Source of the DNA: Roseiconus lacunae
GTDB lineage: Bacteria > Planctomycetota > Planctomycetia > Pirellulales > Pirellulaceae
Reading direction: 5' to 3'
DNA: 64,000 nucleotides
NCBI RefSeq assembly: GCF_008312935.1
Contig: NZ_VSZO01000008.1
Span: 248,001 to 312,000 of the forward strand
The translations under genes and the position numbers were made by a program. The notes below the pieces were generated by a model, which was not told where the DNA came from, did not search any database, and saw only the letters and a program-made list of their open reading frames with translations. Shown here piece by piece: positions 1 to 8,746 of the stretch. How positions within the stretch are numbered: position 1 is the first letter of the stretch; the number at the start of each line of letters is the position of its first letter.

Positions 1-250
1 CCGGGTAGCCTTTTGGACTTGGTTTAGCACTGAACTCAAAAGGAGTGTCGTTCAGATCTCCGAGCCGACAACGCGCGACGACTTTGCCTGCGTACTGATC
101 CGCGTCGCCAAGCAGCCAACTGTTCAAGTCATCGGTAACCAGAAATTGCACTTTCAGTGGCTTGCCCGGCGGCGCGGCTGAGCAGGCCGAATGTGTGAAA
201 AGCGAAATGATCGCGCTGGCGAAGATGGATAGTCTGAGTGTGATACGCAA
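1..250 (-). pseudogene. Sulfatase N-terminal fragment, runs off the window edge
   Basis: Reading leftwards from a TTG at 250, just after an in-frame TAG, gives a signal-peptide-like stretch and then the start of a sulfatase: LKVQFLVTDDLNSWLLGD, followed by YAGKVVA. The DD pair is the usual first metal-binding site of formylglycine sulfatases. After KVVA the similarity stops abruptly and the frame enters sequence (about 28-75) that is nearly the same as a dispersed repeat at 11891-11928. The catalytic CxPSR motif would be expected about 30 residues further on and is absent. I read this as a sulfatase gene broken by a repeat; the part beyond base 1 cannot be seen. Confidence 0.5.
28..80. repeat. 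Dispersed repeat copy, related to 11891-11928
   Basis: The stretch around GAGTGTCGTTC and CCGAGCCGACAA recurs near 11896-11922 with only a few differences. It coincides with the point where the sulfatase fragment at the window edge loses homology. It looks like one copy of a genomic repeat family; its function is unknown. Confidence 0.5.
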
Positions 251-318
251 CTATTGTTTGGTCCCTTACTATTGGGAGTTCAATTGATGATTTTCTATGA
301 CAATGTGCGGCATCACGG

Positions 319-2664
319 CTATTTCAATGTCTTGGTGAAAAACTTGTCAGCGATTTCTATCGCCTCATCGAACCACGCTTGTGTTGCCAGAAACGCATGC
401 GGAGCGTCCTTAATCACAGTCAACTCCGATTGGATGCCCAGCTCCTCCAGACGTTCACGAAACTGATCGGCGCGGGTGCTGGGATCGTCATTTTCACCTG
501 TGATGATCCAGCAGGGTGGGTCCGTCTTGTCGACGTGGGTCAGCGGAGAGGCGAGTCGATAGGCATCAGGATTTTCTTCCTGTGAACCACTAAGAAACTG
601 TTGCCAAACCTCCTTTTCACGCGAGATCTCGCGATTGCGAGCAGACAGAAAATCGGTTTGCCCGCCCATCGGAACGACCGCTTGAATTGCACTGCTTACT
701 CCTGCGTTTCCACCTTTGCCTTCAAGCTCCTGCACACCGGCCGACGTTGCCAGTAAGGCAGCCAGGTGACCGCCAGCGGAATGGCCAATCGCACCAATTC
801 TGTCCGGGTCGATGCCAAACTCCTTCGCGTTCGCTCGCAGGAACCTGACGGCGGCTTTGCAGTCATGAATGTGTGCCGGGAAGGGAGCTTCGCCACTGAG
901 TCGATAGTCAATCGAAGCTGTCACGAAGCCCTTCTCGGCCAGGGACTGGGCGACATTGCGGAAATTAATCTTCTGGCCTTTACGCCATCCGCCACCGTGA
1001 ATGCACACGATGGCAGGCAGAGATTGCCAATTGCCCTTCGGACGGTAGAGATCCATTGCGAGAGTGCGATCACCATAGCTCGCGAAGGTCACATCTGGTT
1101 TGCGATGCAAGCCATCGATGATCTTCGCTGGAATCTTGGTTTTGGCATCAGCTCGACGAGGCGCCGCCTGTCCGGCCACTCGGGCATCCAGGCGCATCTC
1201 TTCCTGGAACAGAATCGCCATGCCGCGCAACTTGCGAATCACATCGCCATTGCGGACAAGAGTCGATTCGCCCGGGTCTTTGAACAGATCGTAAAGTTCA
1301 GGGCTGGGATTCAAATAGAGCTTCCAGTTCTTCCATCGCACTGCAGCCAATGATCCCTGACTACCGTGATAGAAGAACGCGTCGTTGTACTCCCAGCGTT
1401 TAATCAGCGACTCCCATTCCCTCGGCGGATCCCAGCGACGACGCAAAGGCACTTTCGCATTGAGCGATTTGCCCAGCCCTGGAGCAGGAACAAACGCTGA
1501 TTCTCCCTTCAACAAGGGACTAATATCGCGACCGTCGATAATTGGCCCCTGGGGAATCTCGATCCCTGCCAGTGTGGCAAGCGACGGATACCAATCCATC
1601 GCGCGAACGACAGCCGATGACTCCGCGCCCCTCTGCAATCCGAGCCCCGGTCCCCAAGCGATGGCAGGAACGCGAATGCCGCCTTCGTATGTTGAGAGCT
1701 TACGTCCACGAATCTTCTGTTCCGGTGTACGACCGGGACCTCTGCCGTTGTCGGAGGCGTAGATCACGATCGTATTGTCGCTGATGCCGAGTTTCTTCAA
1801 AGAATCGAATAGACGACCAACGTTGTGATCGAGTTCCTGTATCGCGTCGCCATATTCTCCCCATTTCGAAGTCCTCTTAAATTCTTCGCTCACACCAAGC
1901 GGATTGTGCAACATGGTGTGCGGCAGATAGAGGAAAAACGGTTTCTCCGTGTTTTTCTCCATAAAGGCGATGGCTTCGTCCGTGTAGAGCCTAGTTAATT
2001 CCGCAGGGTCGGCGGGACGCTTAACGATTGTTTCATTCCGCATCAGCGGAACGCCTTCGTCGTCAAAGTAGACGACCTCGACCGGGTCCAGATTGTGCAG
2101 TAAACCAAAATAGTGATCGAAGCCCTGGTTGCGGGGGAGAAACGGTTCCTGAAACCCCAGATGCCATTTGCCAATGCACGCGGTCGCGTAACCGTTCTGC
2201 TGGAAAAGCTCAGCGATTGTCAATTCGTCCGGATGAATTCCCGATGACGAGTCAGCGCGATGCACCCAAATATGGTTGCCAACACGTCGCGGATAACAAC
2301 CTGTCAACAGGCCGGCTCGCGACGGACTACAAATCGGAGCCGCCGCGTAGTAGTCCGTAAACCGGATTCCCTCCATGGCCATCGCGTCAATCCGTGGCGT
2401 CTCGACTTCGGTCGCGCCATAGCATCCCAGATCGTAGTATCCCTGGTCGTCGACGAAGATGATGACGATGTTCGGCTTGTCGACCGCTTCGACAAGACCT
2501 GCAGTGCAGGCCAGGACGATGGCGCAGATCACACCGTGTTTGAAAAAGCCAACGCCCATTGTTCGCTCGCTATCTCGGTCACGCGCCAACGCTGTACTGA
2601 ACTTAGGGACCAGTGTAACAAGCAGACAATTGACGCTGAGCAACACTTGAATGAACTTGTTCAT
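319..2664 (-). CDS. Secreted arylsulfatase fused to an alpha/beta-hydrolase esterase
   Basis: The first half (about residues 63-470) is a formylglycine sulfatase: DD 72-73, CSPSR 112-116 (Cys to be converted to formylglycine), GKWHLG 165-170 with K166 and H168, and SDNG 305-308. The second half (about 520-781) is a BD-FAE type alpha/beta hydrolase with the oxyanion motif HGGGW 556-560, nucleophile S629 in GHSAGG, a probable Asp at 726-727 and H756. It should remove sulfate and acyl (probably acetyl) esters from a glycan outside the cytoplasm. The ATG at 2664 overlaps the stop of the upstream sulfatase (ATGA), arguing for coupling. A second Met at 2559 also begins a good signal peptide, so two hydrophobic leaders lie in tandem and the true start is uncertain. 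Confidence 0.88.
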   Translation of the reverse strand: MNKFIQVLLSVNCLLVTLVPKFSTALARDRDSERTMGVGFFKHGVICAIVLACTAGLVEAVDKPNIVIIFVDDQGYYDLGCYGATEVETPRIDAMAMEGIRFTDYYAAAPICSPSRAGLLTGCYPRRVGNHIWVHRADSSSGIHPDELTIAELFQQNGYATACIGKWHLGFQEPFLPRNQGFDHYFGLLHNLDPVEVVYFDDEGVPLMRNETIVKRPADPAELTRLYTDEAIAFMEKNTEKPFFLYLPHTMLHNPLGVSEEFKRTSKWGEYGDAIQELDHNVGRLFDSLKKLGISDNTIVIYASDNGRGPGRTPEQKIRGRKLSTYEGGIRVPAIAWGPGLGLQRGAESSAVVRAMDWYPSLATLAGIEIPQGPIIDGRDISPLLKGESAFVPAPGLGKSLNAKVPLRRRWDPPREWESLIKRWEYNDAFFYHGSQGSLAAVRWKNWKLYLNPSPELYDLFKDPGESTLVRNGDVIRKLRGMAILFQEEMRLDARVAGQAAPRRADAKTKIPAKIIDGLHRKPDVTFASYGDRTLAMDLYRPKGNWQSLPAIVCIHGGGWRKGQKINFRNVAQSLAEKGFVTASIDYRLSGEAPFPAHIHDCKAAVRFLRANAKEFGIDPDRIGAIGHSAGGHLAALLATSAGVQELEGKGGNAGVSSAIQAVVPMGGQTDFLSARNREISREKEVWQQFLSGSQEENPDAYRLASPLTHVDKTDPPCWIITGENDDPSTRADQFRERLEELGIQSELTVIKDAPHAFLATQAWFDEAIEIADKFFTKTLK

Positions 2665-4019
2665 TTCTCTCTCGCCTTTTCATAGTTCGCAGGCAGTTCG
2701 GCAACCCACGCTTGGAGTGATTTCCGGAGACGATCAACGACTTCCGGATGAGCCTCGGCGACGTTGTTACCCTCGCTGGGATCGAGGGAAAGATCGTAGA
2801 GTTCGGGCACCCCACGTTGCTTTCGAGGCAGGTGCAGTTTCCATTTACCGAACCGCATCGCAGGATTACTGCCAGTTGCGCTGGATTTCCAGAACAGCGG
2901 CTTCGTACGCTGCCGATCACCACCAAACCAGATGTCGGAAATGTCCTCACCGTCAAGTTGCGACGGCAGTTCCTCAATCCCGGCAATCGAGCAAACTGTG
3001 GGCAGCCAATCGATGAATGAGCAAACGTGCGTCGTATCAACTCGCCCGGCTTTCACCTTGTCGGGCCAGCGAACAATGAACGGGGCTCGCGTACCGCCCT
3101 CGTACTGCGAGTGTTTGCCTCCGCGAAACTTTCCTGCGTAGCCCAGCATATTGTTTGAGAATTCCCGCGTACCTTTCTTTCCCAGAATCACGGGAGCCGG
3201 TCCGTGATCGCTGGAGAAGACGATGATGGTGTTGTCTCGGAGCCCCAAGTCATCGATGGCCTCTAGGATTCGCCCGACATTTAAGTCAATCTGGTAGACG
3301 TCGCCGAGATACTGACGCATCGACTTGTCAAGATCGCCGCCAATCTTCAAGCACTCATCGAATTTGTGCTGCATGGCCTGCGAGAAATCTTCCCGGTCGA
3401 CTGTCACGTCTTTGAACTGGCCAGCAAGCTCGGCGGGCGTGTTCACAGGAAAGTGTGTCGCGTGCCCCCAGACGTTGACATAAAACGGCTCGTCCCTGTT
3501 CTCTCTGATGAATTCAATCGCGGCCGAATAGAGGTCGGTATCTCTACCGGCTGATCTGTCCCGACTCTTGCCAATCGTTTTGACCGTATCGATCCCATAA
3601 GTGCCGTCGCTGTCGTCCGGACCAATGTGCCACTTGCCGAAGTGACCGGTTCTGTATCCCCGCTTCCTCAGCAGTTCGGTGATCGTCAAGCGGTCCCCGA
3701 AACCAAAGTCGGCGGCATACTTCGGAAAACGGGCAGGAAACAACCCGGTCATGAGTCCCGTGCGGCTGGGATTACACGTCACTCCGGTCACATAGAACTG
3801 GGTAAACCGCGTCCCTTCGTTGGCGAGTTGGTCAAGGACTGGTGTCTTCGCGTAGGGATGCCCGTAGCAACCGAGATCGCCGTAGCCAAGATCGTCCGCG
3901 AACATGAAGACAACGTTCGGCGGCCGATCATCCGCTGCCTGAGTTCCTGCGGACAGGGCAATTACCAGCAGGAATGCGAGGAGCACTTGTGAAGTGAATG
4001 AAAGAAGCAACCTGTTCAT
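2661..4019 (-). CDS. Secreted sulfatase
   Basis: A 452-aa formylglycine sulfatase with a signal peptide (about residues 1-28, ending GTQA). Catalytic features are DD 42-43, CNPSR 82-86 with C82 as the residue modified to formylglycine, GKWHIG 128-133 with K129 and H131, the H186/H189 pair and SSDHG 269-273. In the last motif the usual DN is DH, a common variant. It hydrolyses sulfate esters, substrate unknown. Its stop overlaps the start of the downstream sulfatase-esterase fusion by 4 bp, so both are probably translated from one message and may act on the same polysaccharide. Confidence 0.92.
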   Translation of the reverse strand: MNRLLLSFTSQVLLAFLLVIALSAGTQAADDRPPNVVFMFADDLGYGDLGCYGHPYAKTPVLDQLANEGTRFTQFYVTGVTCNPSRTGLMTGLFPARFPKYAADFGFGDRLTITELLRKRGYRTGHFGKWHIGPDDSDGTYGIDTVKTIGKSRDRSAGRDTDLYSAAIEFIRENRDEPFYVNVWGHATHFPVNTPAELAGQFKDVTVDREDFSQAMQHKFDECLKIGGDLDKSMRQYLGDVYQIDLNVGRILEAIDDLGLRDNTIIVFSSDHGPAPVILGKKGTREFSNNMLGYAGKFRGGKHSQYEGGTRAPFIVRWPDKVKAGRVDTTHVCSFIDWLPTVCSIAGIEELPSQLDGEDISDIWFGGDRQRTKPLFWKSSATGSNPAMRFGKWKLHLPRKQRGVPELYDLSLDPSEGNNVAEAHPEVVDRLRKSLQAWVAELPANYEKAREK

Positions 4020-4047
4020 TTTTTGTTTTCTCGATGAGACGTTCGCA

Positions 4048-4413
4048 TCAATGACCTTTCGTCGGCGTGGTGCTATTCGAGAAGGCTGGCGAGACGTTTC
4101 TCGGCAATGGAAAGGCGGTGACGCCGGATGCGGGCCGAATTATATTCCTTTCTTCGATTGCTTTTGCTTCAACCCTGCGTCGGTATAAGGCAATTTTCTT
4201 ATGCGCTACGTAGATGCCTTTGCCCTTCTCCCAGCATAAGGTTTCGCCTTCGATAACAAGATCACGGCGTGCGTTCAGCTTCGACTCAGAATCGGCAAAT
4301 TCCGTCGGTGCTGATTTCCGCAGTTCAGCGATGACTTCCGCGTACTGCGGGTCAGACGCGATGTTATTCCCCTCGTGTGAATCATCTTTGACATTGTAAA
4401 TGTTTTTGAATCC
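4048..4413 (-). pseudogene. Orphan sulfatase C-terminal fragment
   Basis: The reading frame from about 4413 encodes NIYNVKDDSHEGNNIAS, then PQYAEVIAELRKSAPTEFAD and a DLVIEGETLCWEKGKG stretch. This looks like the extreme C-terminus of iduronate-sulfatase-like enzymes (the 'L-Y-N-x-K-x-D-x-H-E' region to the end). Nothing of the catalytic domain is present upstream; the homology starts within 25 bp of the tandem 57-bp repeat that precedes the RAYT gene. The frame continues leftwards to 4048 in sequence I do not recognise. I read it as the stump of a sulfatase gene cut by the mobile element or by a linked deletion. Confidence 0.6.
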
Positions 4414-4437
4414 TGCCGGTCGGAAAAAAAAGAGGAA

Positions 4438-4494
4438 GGGCAACAAAAGGGGAAGGGGGTTTTATTTGCAGCGGTTTAGGGGTAGGTTGGTACG
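4438..4494. repeat. 57-bp tandem direct repeat, copy 1
   Basis: First copy of a 57-bp unit beginning GGGCAACAAAAGGGG and ending GGTTGGTACG. The second copy follows directly and is identical. The pair lies immediately upstream of the RAYT transposase gene, and a diverged version of its left part recurs at 11391-11430. It is probably the left end of the mobile element. Confidence 0.85.
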
Positions 4495-4551
4495 GGGCAA
4501 CAAAAGGGGAAGGGGGTTTTATTTGCAGCGGTTTAGGGGTAGGTTGGTACG
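4495..4551. repeat. 57-bp tandem direct repeat, copy 2
   Basis: Second, identical copy of the 57-bp unit, ending 32 bp before the RAYT start codon. It may carry the transposase promoter or binding sites; nothing in the sequence proves either. Confidence 0.85.
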
Positions 4552-4583
4552 AGACTGACGCAGACTCACGGTGGGAGCTTTCG

Positions 4584-5288
4584 ATGCCTAGAACGAAGCG
4601 GCCAGATGAAGCGGGGAAGATTTATCATGCCATCAACCGTGGTAACAACCGGCGAAAGATATTCCACAAACCTGAAGACTACGAAGCGTTTCTAAGAACG
4701 CTCAGTGAAGGCCTTGGTAAATACCCCGTGGATCTCTTTTCGTTTTGCCTATTGCCGAACCACTGGCATCTGGTTCTACGGCCGCGAAAAGACGGCGCGA
4801 TGGGCAGGCTGTGCGGATGGATCTCCTCCACGCACACACTTCGGTACCATGCGCACAATGGCACCCGCGGCCACGGGCATCTTTACCAGGGGCCGTTCAA
4901 GAGTTTCGAAGTCGAAGATGACGCACACTTTTTGACGCTGTGTCGCTATGTCGAACGCAACGCATTGCGTGCAAAAATGGTCAAACACGCCGAAGACTGG
5001 GAATACGGCTCGCTCCACCGATGGCACCACAAATGCGATTGTGATCCGAAACTTCTGTCCACGTGGCCAATGCGTCGTCCGCCCGGATGGAGAAACCGAG
5101 TCAACACAGCGCTCACGCAGGACGAACTGGACGCCGTTCGGATCTGTATCACGCGGGGACGCCCATTCGGTTCTCAAGAGTGGATCGAAGAAACCTGCGA
5201 ACGAAATGGCATTTGGTCCACAGTCCGGCCACGAGGCCGGCCAAGAAAGAAGCCAAAAACAGAAGCGGTTCAATCGCCACCACGCTGA
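4584..5288 (+). CDS. REP-associated tyrosine transposase (RAYT, Y1_Tnp family)
   Basis: The 234-aa protein carries the HUH-type single-strand transposase signature: NHWHLVL (about residues 58-64) for metal binding, and a downstream YVERNAL segment (from about 122) with the likely nucleophilic Tyr. An early INRGNNRRKIF stretch is typical of the family. The C-terminus contains GRPFGSQEWIEET and a basic RPRGRPRKKPK tail, as in many RAYTs. RAYTs are associated with REP palindromes and move DNA through single-strand intermediates. The start is supported by GGGAG 8 nt upstream of the ATG. It is intact and preceded by two 57-bp repeats. A near-identical copy of its last 215 bp lies at 11431-11646. 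Confidence 0.93.
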   Translation: MPRTKRPDEAGKIYHAINRGNNRRKIFHKPEDYEAFLRTLSEGLGKYPVDLFSFCLLPNHWHLVLRPRKDGAMGRLCGWISSTHTLRYHAHNGTRGHGHLYQGPFKSFEVEDDAHFLTLCRYVERNALRAKMVKHAEDWEYGSLHRWHHKCDCDPKLLSTWPMRRPPGWRNRVNTALTQDELDAVRICITRGRPFGSQEWIEETCERNGIWSTVRPRGRPRKKPKTEAVQSPPR

Positions 5289-5530
5289 CGAAACGGAGTA
5301 GCCCCCCGTCCGCTTTCTTCGCTCTTTTCCCCTCTCTCCGCTCTGGGCAAAAGCTTCGACTTCGTGTCCAGATCGATTTTCAATCCCCTCGCACCACCTC
5401 GTAAACGGTTACCTCAAGTCCTTGAGCGTCATGCGTCGGACAACGCCCGTTTGCGCAGTTCTTTTTCCCATCCCGATTACGTTCTGGGGCGGGGACGCGA
5501 CCGGTCGCTACCACGCTCTGTCGTTTAGCG
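5289..5530. other. Intergenic region after the RAYT gene
   Basis: Convergent intergenic stretch between the RAYT gene and the SGNH hydrolase. It has a pyrimidine-rich run (about 5316-5345) but no convincing hairpin terminator, RNA or open frame. Confidence 0.4.
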
Positions 5531-6178
5531 TCATTGTATGATCATACATTCGGCGACATCAGCAATCGCTAAGCCGAGTACTTCGTGCTGGTCTTCGTCG
5601 AGATGTACGCCATCAATTTTGCTGGTGGTTGTGATCGAGCCGGCATCAAAAAATCCACAGTCATGCCCCCTTGCGACTTGCTCGAACGCGGACGACAACC
5701 CTTCGCACCTTTCCTTGGCACCGTCAAACTTATAAGCCATTTCACCCTTTGGCTGTCCGACAGGTGGCGGTGCAACAATTAGGATTTGCGGAATTGGCAT
5801 GTCGGGCTCAATAGGAGCTCTCCTTACAGCAGCGACCAGCGACGCCATGCCTTGAGCCGACCGACCGATAGTATTTGCGTGCACCGCTTGGAAGTCGTTG
5901 GTCCCGAGCATCAGAACGACCAGACGCAGCGGCGAGTGCATTTCAATTTTCTGTTCCACTCCCTCCAATCCACTTCGCCCCGGTTTTTCAGGATCATCAA
6001 ATGCGGTACGTCGACCGTTGAGGCAGTCCTCAATTACACGAGCGCTGACACCTCGTTCACGCAAGGCATTTTCTAGCACCCCGGGCCATCGCAGCTCAAA
6101 CGGCAATCGGTTGCGAGTATTCGGAATGATACCCCATGTCAGTGAATCCGAATAAATGAGTATCTGATGATCAATCAC
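5531..6178 (-). CDS. SGNH/GDSL-family hydrolase
   Basis: A 215-aa protein with the SGNH blocks: block I YSDSLTWG with S12 as nucleophile (the usual Gly of GDSL is Ser here), block III GTND 92-95, and block V DGVH 189-192 with D189 and H192. These enzymes hydrolyse acyl or aryl esters. There is no signal peptide, so it probably acts in the cytoplasm. The start is a GTG supported by GGAGAGA just upstream (ATGGAGAGAGCGTG). The length fits single-domain arylesterase/TesA-like relatives. It follows the beta-lactamase family gene on the same strand with a gap of about 50 bp. Confidence 0.85.
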   Translation of the reverse strand: MIDHQILIYSDSLTWGIIPNTRNRLPFELRWPGVLENALRERGVSARVIEDCLNGRRTAFDDPEKPGRSGLEGVEQKIEMHSPLRLVVLMLGTNDFQAVHANTIGRSAQGMASLVAAVRRAPIEPDMPIPQILIVAPPPVGQPKGEMAYKFDGAKERCEGLSSAFEQVARGHDCGFFDAGSITTTSKIDGVHLDEDQHEVLGLAIADVAECMIIQ

Positions 6179-6227
6179 GCTCTCTCCATGTATTGGCCTT
6201 GCTAATAGAAGCAGCGATTCCAGGAGT

Positions 6228-7655
6228 CTAGCTCCTTGTGAGGAAGGGACGACGAATCAGTTTCACGTTTTTTTCGATTCCCTCGTCGTCTCGCATGCGT
6301 AAGCGTACCGGTGTATCTGCGTCGCCGGACATGAGTCGCATACATTCAAGCAGATCTATTTTCTCGACCGAAGTGTCATCGATTCGCGTAACGATAGCGT
6401 CAACCGATAGCCCTGCTTTTCCGGCAGGAGATTGCGGATAGACTCTAATAATCCGCAGTTCACCCGTTAGTTTGTCCTTCCTGAACCCAATTCCCACGCC
6501 TACGACCTGGCGAACAGCGTAGCTGGTATTGGATCGCGTAAAGGGCATCTCCTGAATCAGCGTCCACCCAACTGGATTAGGATAGACTTTCATTTGGTTG
6601 GTTAAAACGACGACGCCGCGCCGGTTTGCCGTATCGAATGCCGTGAACGCAACTGTGCCGGCTCCGCCACCTGCGTGCCCCAGCAAGTTCGAGCCGGGCG
6701 GGTTGTAAACTCCGTTGTCAAACCAGGGCATTGCGGTTCGGCCGAACTGCGTAGATTCGTCATGATGTATAACGTGAGTCTGTTTCATCAGCGGCGTCAG
6801 CGGAGTCTTACTGAGTCCCAGGTTGGCAGATAACAGCTTCATCAGATCGTCGGCAGTCGTCAGAAGTCCGCCGGCCGGCTGCATCGCTTGAAGCTTCCAA
6901 AATTCGGCCTTTGTTTCATCGACCATGTGACCGTAGGCGAGTCGAACTTTCTGTTCGGCTGAAAGCGTAAATCGAGTATCGGTCATACCAAGTGGACGGC
7001 AGATTCGATCGATGACAAGCTTTTCATAGTCGATACCGGTGGCTCGCTCGATCGCATGTCCCAAGAGTGCCATTCCGATATTCGAGTATTGAAACCTGGC
7101 ACCCGGTTCCTGTTGCAATTCGTAGGTTGACAGAAACTCATAAAGATTCTCAACCGTGAACGAAGCCGCAGATTCCTTGAACGCCTTCAGATCAGGTTGA
7201 CCGGATTCTGGCTTTAAGAGTGCTGCTTGCTGCGGGGTATTCCATGGGAGCCCGGAATCCTGAACAGCCAGATTCAACAACGTAATCTTTATTCCCCGAT
7301 ACGTCGGGACCGCAACACCTTCCGGCAAGTAATCTTCTACGGGATCATCAAGATTTACCTCCCCCCGCTGGATGGCGTCCAGCAGCAGTAGCGATGTAAA
7401 CACTTTGGTTACAGATCCCATCTCAAAGATCGTGTGTTCATTCACTAATTTTTCTGTCCCGTTGTCCAGCGAGCCAGAGCTGAAGAATCGGGTTCCGTGT
7501 TCGTCTACGAGTCCAATCACCATGCCGTATTTGGAATCATTGAAATGCTGTTGCAGGAAGGCTTCGATCCTGTCGGCATTCCCGTGTAGAAACTCGGATT
7601 GAGCCGACAGACTGCATGTAGTCAATATAAAGATTAGAAATGAGAGACTTCTCAT
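6228..7655 (-). CDS. Secreted beta-lactamase-family serine hydrolase with C-terminal PDZ domain
   Basis: Numbered from an upstream in-frame start at 7700, the motifs of class C beta-lactamase/DD-peptidase-like hydrolases are clear: SVTK 96-99 (nucleophile Ser and Lys), YSN 205-207 and HAGG 342-345. Residues about 398-484 form a PDZ-like domain (GVGIGFRKDKLTG, then a SPAGKAGL segment). The start chosen, 7655, begins a standard signal peptide ending LSAQS; longer starts at 7700 or 7667 are possible. The enzyme is likely periplasmic and could be an esterase or peptidase rather than a true beta-lactamase. A PDZ domain on this fold suggests recognition of a peptide or a partner. Confidence 0.87.
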   Translation of the reverse strand: MRSLSFLIFILTTCSLSAQSEFLHGNADRIEAFLQQHFNDSKYGMVIGLVDEHGTRFFSSGSLDNGTEKLVNEHTIFEMGSVTKVFTSLLLLDAIQRGEVNLDDPVEDYLPEGVAVPTYRGIKITLLNLAVQDSGLPWNTPQQAALLKPESGQPDLKAFKESAASFTVENLYEFLSTYELQQEPGARFQYSNIGMALLGHAIERATGIDYEKLVIDRICRPLGMTDTRFTLSAEQKVRLAYGHMVDETKAEFWKLQAMQPAGGLLTTADDLMKLLSANLGLSKTPLTPLMKQTHVIHHDESTQFGRTAMPWFDNGVYNPPGSNLLGHAGGGAGTVAFTAFDTANRRGVVVLTNQMKVYPNPVGWTLIQEMPFTRSNTSYAVRQVVGVGIGFRKDKLTGELRIIRVYPQSPAGKAGLSVDAIVTRIDDTSVEKIDLLECMRLMSGDADTPVRLRMRDDEGIEKNVKLIRRPFLTRS

Positions 7656-7709
7656 AAGGCATTCCATGGAGATTCTAGTGAAACGCAGCTTGTTTGGCAT
7701 GAAAATGTT

Positions 7710-8477
7710 CTACCGATAAGCGATGACAAAAGTTCTGCGGAAATCAAAGAGAATCTTCCCATCAACCCGTGTCTCGTAAGATCCGTAAACGCGTCGTTTC
7801 AGCTCGCTTACGAATTCGGCACGCTGGTCGTCCGATGCGAGGGCAGCCAGAAACGGGCTTAGCCCGGTACTTGCAATCCAGTCAACGATTGCGTTGGGTG
7901 AATCCATCACGTGGCAATATTCGGTTTCCCAGATATCTATTTCACTCGCTTCGGCAGCCAGGACATCGTAATAGAACGATGGGCTCTCCATCGTCAGCAT
8001 CGTTCGCGCGGCTTCCAATTGGTCAGTCCACTCAGGCTTATGCGATATTTCATGGATGAGCGTTCGGACGACGGCATAGGTGCCGCTTGGAATCTGAAAT
8101 GCCAAAGCTCCACCTGGGGCGACCATACCGAACAATACTGGTATTAAATTGGCGTGGTCTGGCATCCACTGCAACATCGCGTTCGAATAGACAAGATCGA
8201 ACGCACTGGCAGGAGTCCAGCAAGCAACATCAGCCAGCTGCCAGTTCTCATCAGGGAAAGCTTTCCGTGCCGCAGCAATCATTTCCGGAGAGTTGTCGAT
8301 TCCGATGATCTCCGAATTCATCCATCGCTGACGAAGAACCTGTGTGCTGTTTCCAGGTCCACACCCCAGATCTACAACCTTTTCAGGTAAATCAAGTCTT
8401 ATTCGTGCAGCCAAGTCAACGGCGGCGCGAGTTCGCTCGTTGCCATACCTCAAATAGTGTCCCGCGTTCCAATTCAT
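7710..8477 (-). CDS. tam: Trans-aconitate 2-methyltransferase
   Basis: A 255-aa SAM-dependent methyltransferase. Motif I is VVDLGCGPGNST, motif II includes IIGIDNSPEMI, and FDLVYSNAMLQWMPDH follows. The opening MNWNAGHYLRYGNERTRAA and the overall length match Tam, which methylates trans-aconitate that forms spontaneously from cis-aconitate and inhibits aconitase. It is cytoplasmic. It lies 54 bp upstream of the beta-lactamase-family gene but no functional link is evident. A related small-molecule methyltransferase is the alternative. Confidence 0.9.
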   Translation of the reverse strand: MNWNAGHYLRYGNERTRAAVDLAARIRLDLPEKVVDLGCGPGNSTQVLRQRWMNSEIIGIDNSPEMIAAARKAFPDENWQLADVACWTPASAFDLVYSNAMLQWMPDHANLIPVLFGMVAPGGALAFQIPSGTYAVVRTLIHEISHKPEWTDQLEAARTMLTMESPSFYYDVLAAEASEIDIWETEYCHVMDSPNAIVDWIASTGLSPFLAALASDDQRAEFVSELKRRVYGSYETRVDGKILFDFRRTFVIAYR

Positions 8478-8746
8478 GATGGATGTTCTCAGGGTTCAAT
8501 CTTACTGGAATTTTCTGGCTGCAGGTTCGAAAGACGCTCGCTGTATTCGAATGGCACTCAAGGTGCACGTCGATGGTCCGCTGTTCCGGATTGACCTCGT
8601 ATCAACCCGACAATTGAAACTTCCCAAAATTCCGTGACCTGGTGCGTAAGTTTCGCGATGCATAAGTCCAGAACCGTCATTCTGCGATTCCTAGTCTCGG
8701 AAAGAAATTAGTTGTTCCCGCCAACCCTCCGGATTGGCTTCCGTGA
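8478..8746. other. Intergenic region, no feature supported
   Basis: Between the shortened nitrilase homologue and tam. I looked for a continuation of the nitrilase C-terminus in other frames and saw none that was convincing. Confidence 0.3.

Noticed and set aside
766-1353. Plus-strand frame of 195 codons
   Set aside because: Antisense to the sulfatase-esterase fusion; all family motifs are on the minus strand.
4438-4551. CRISPR array
   Set aside because: Only two units, directly abutting without spacers, next to a RAYT gene and not cas genes.
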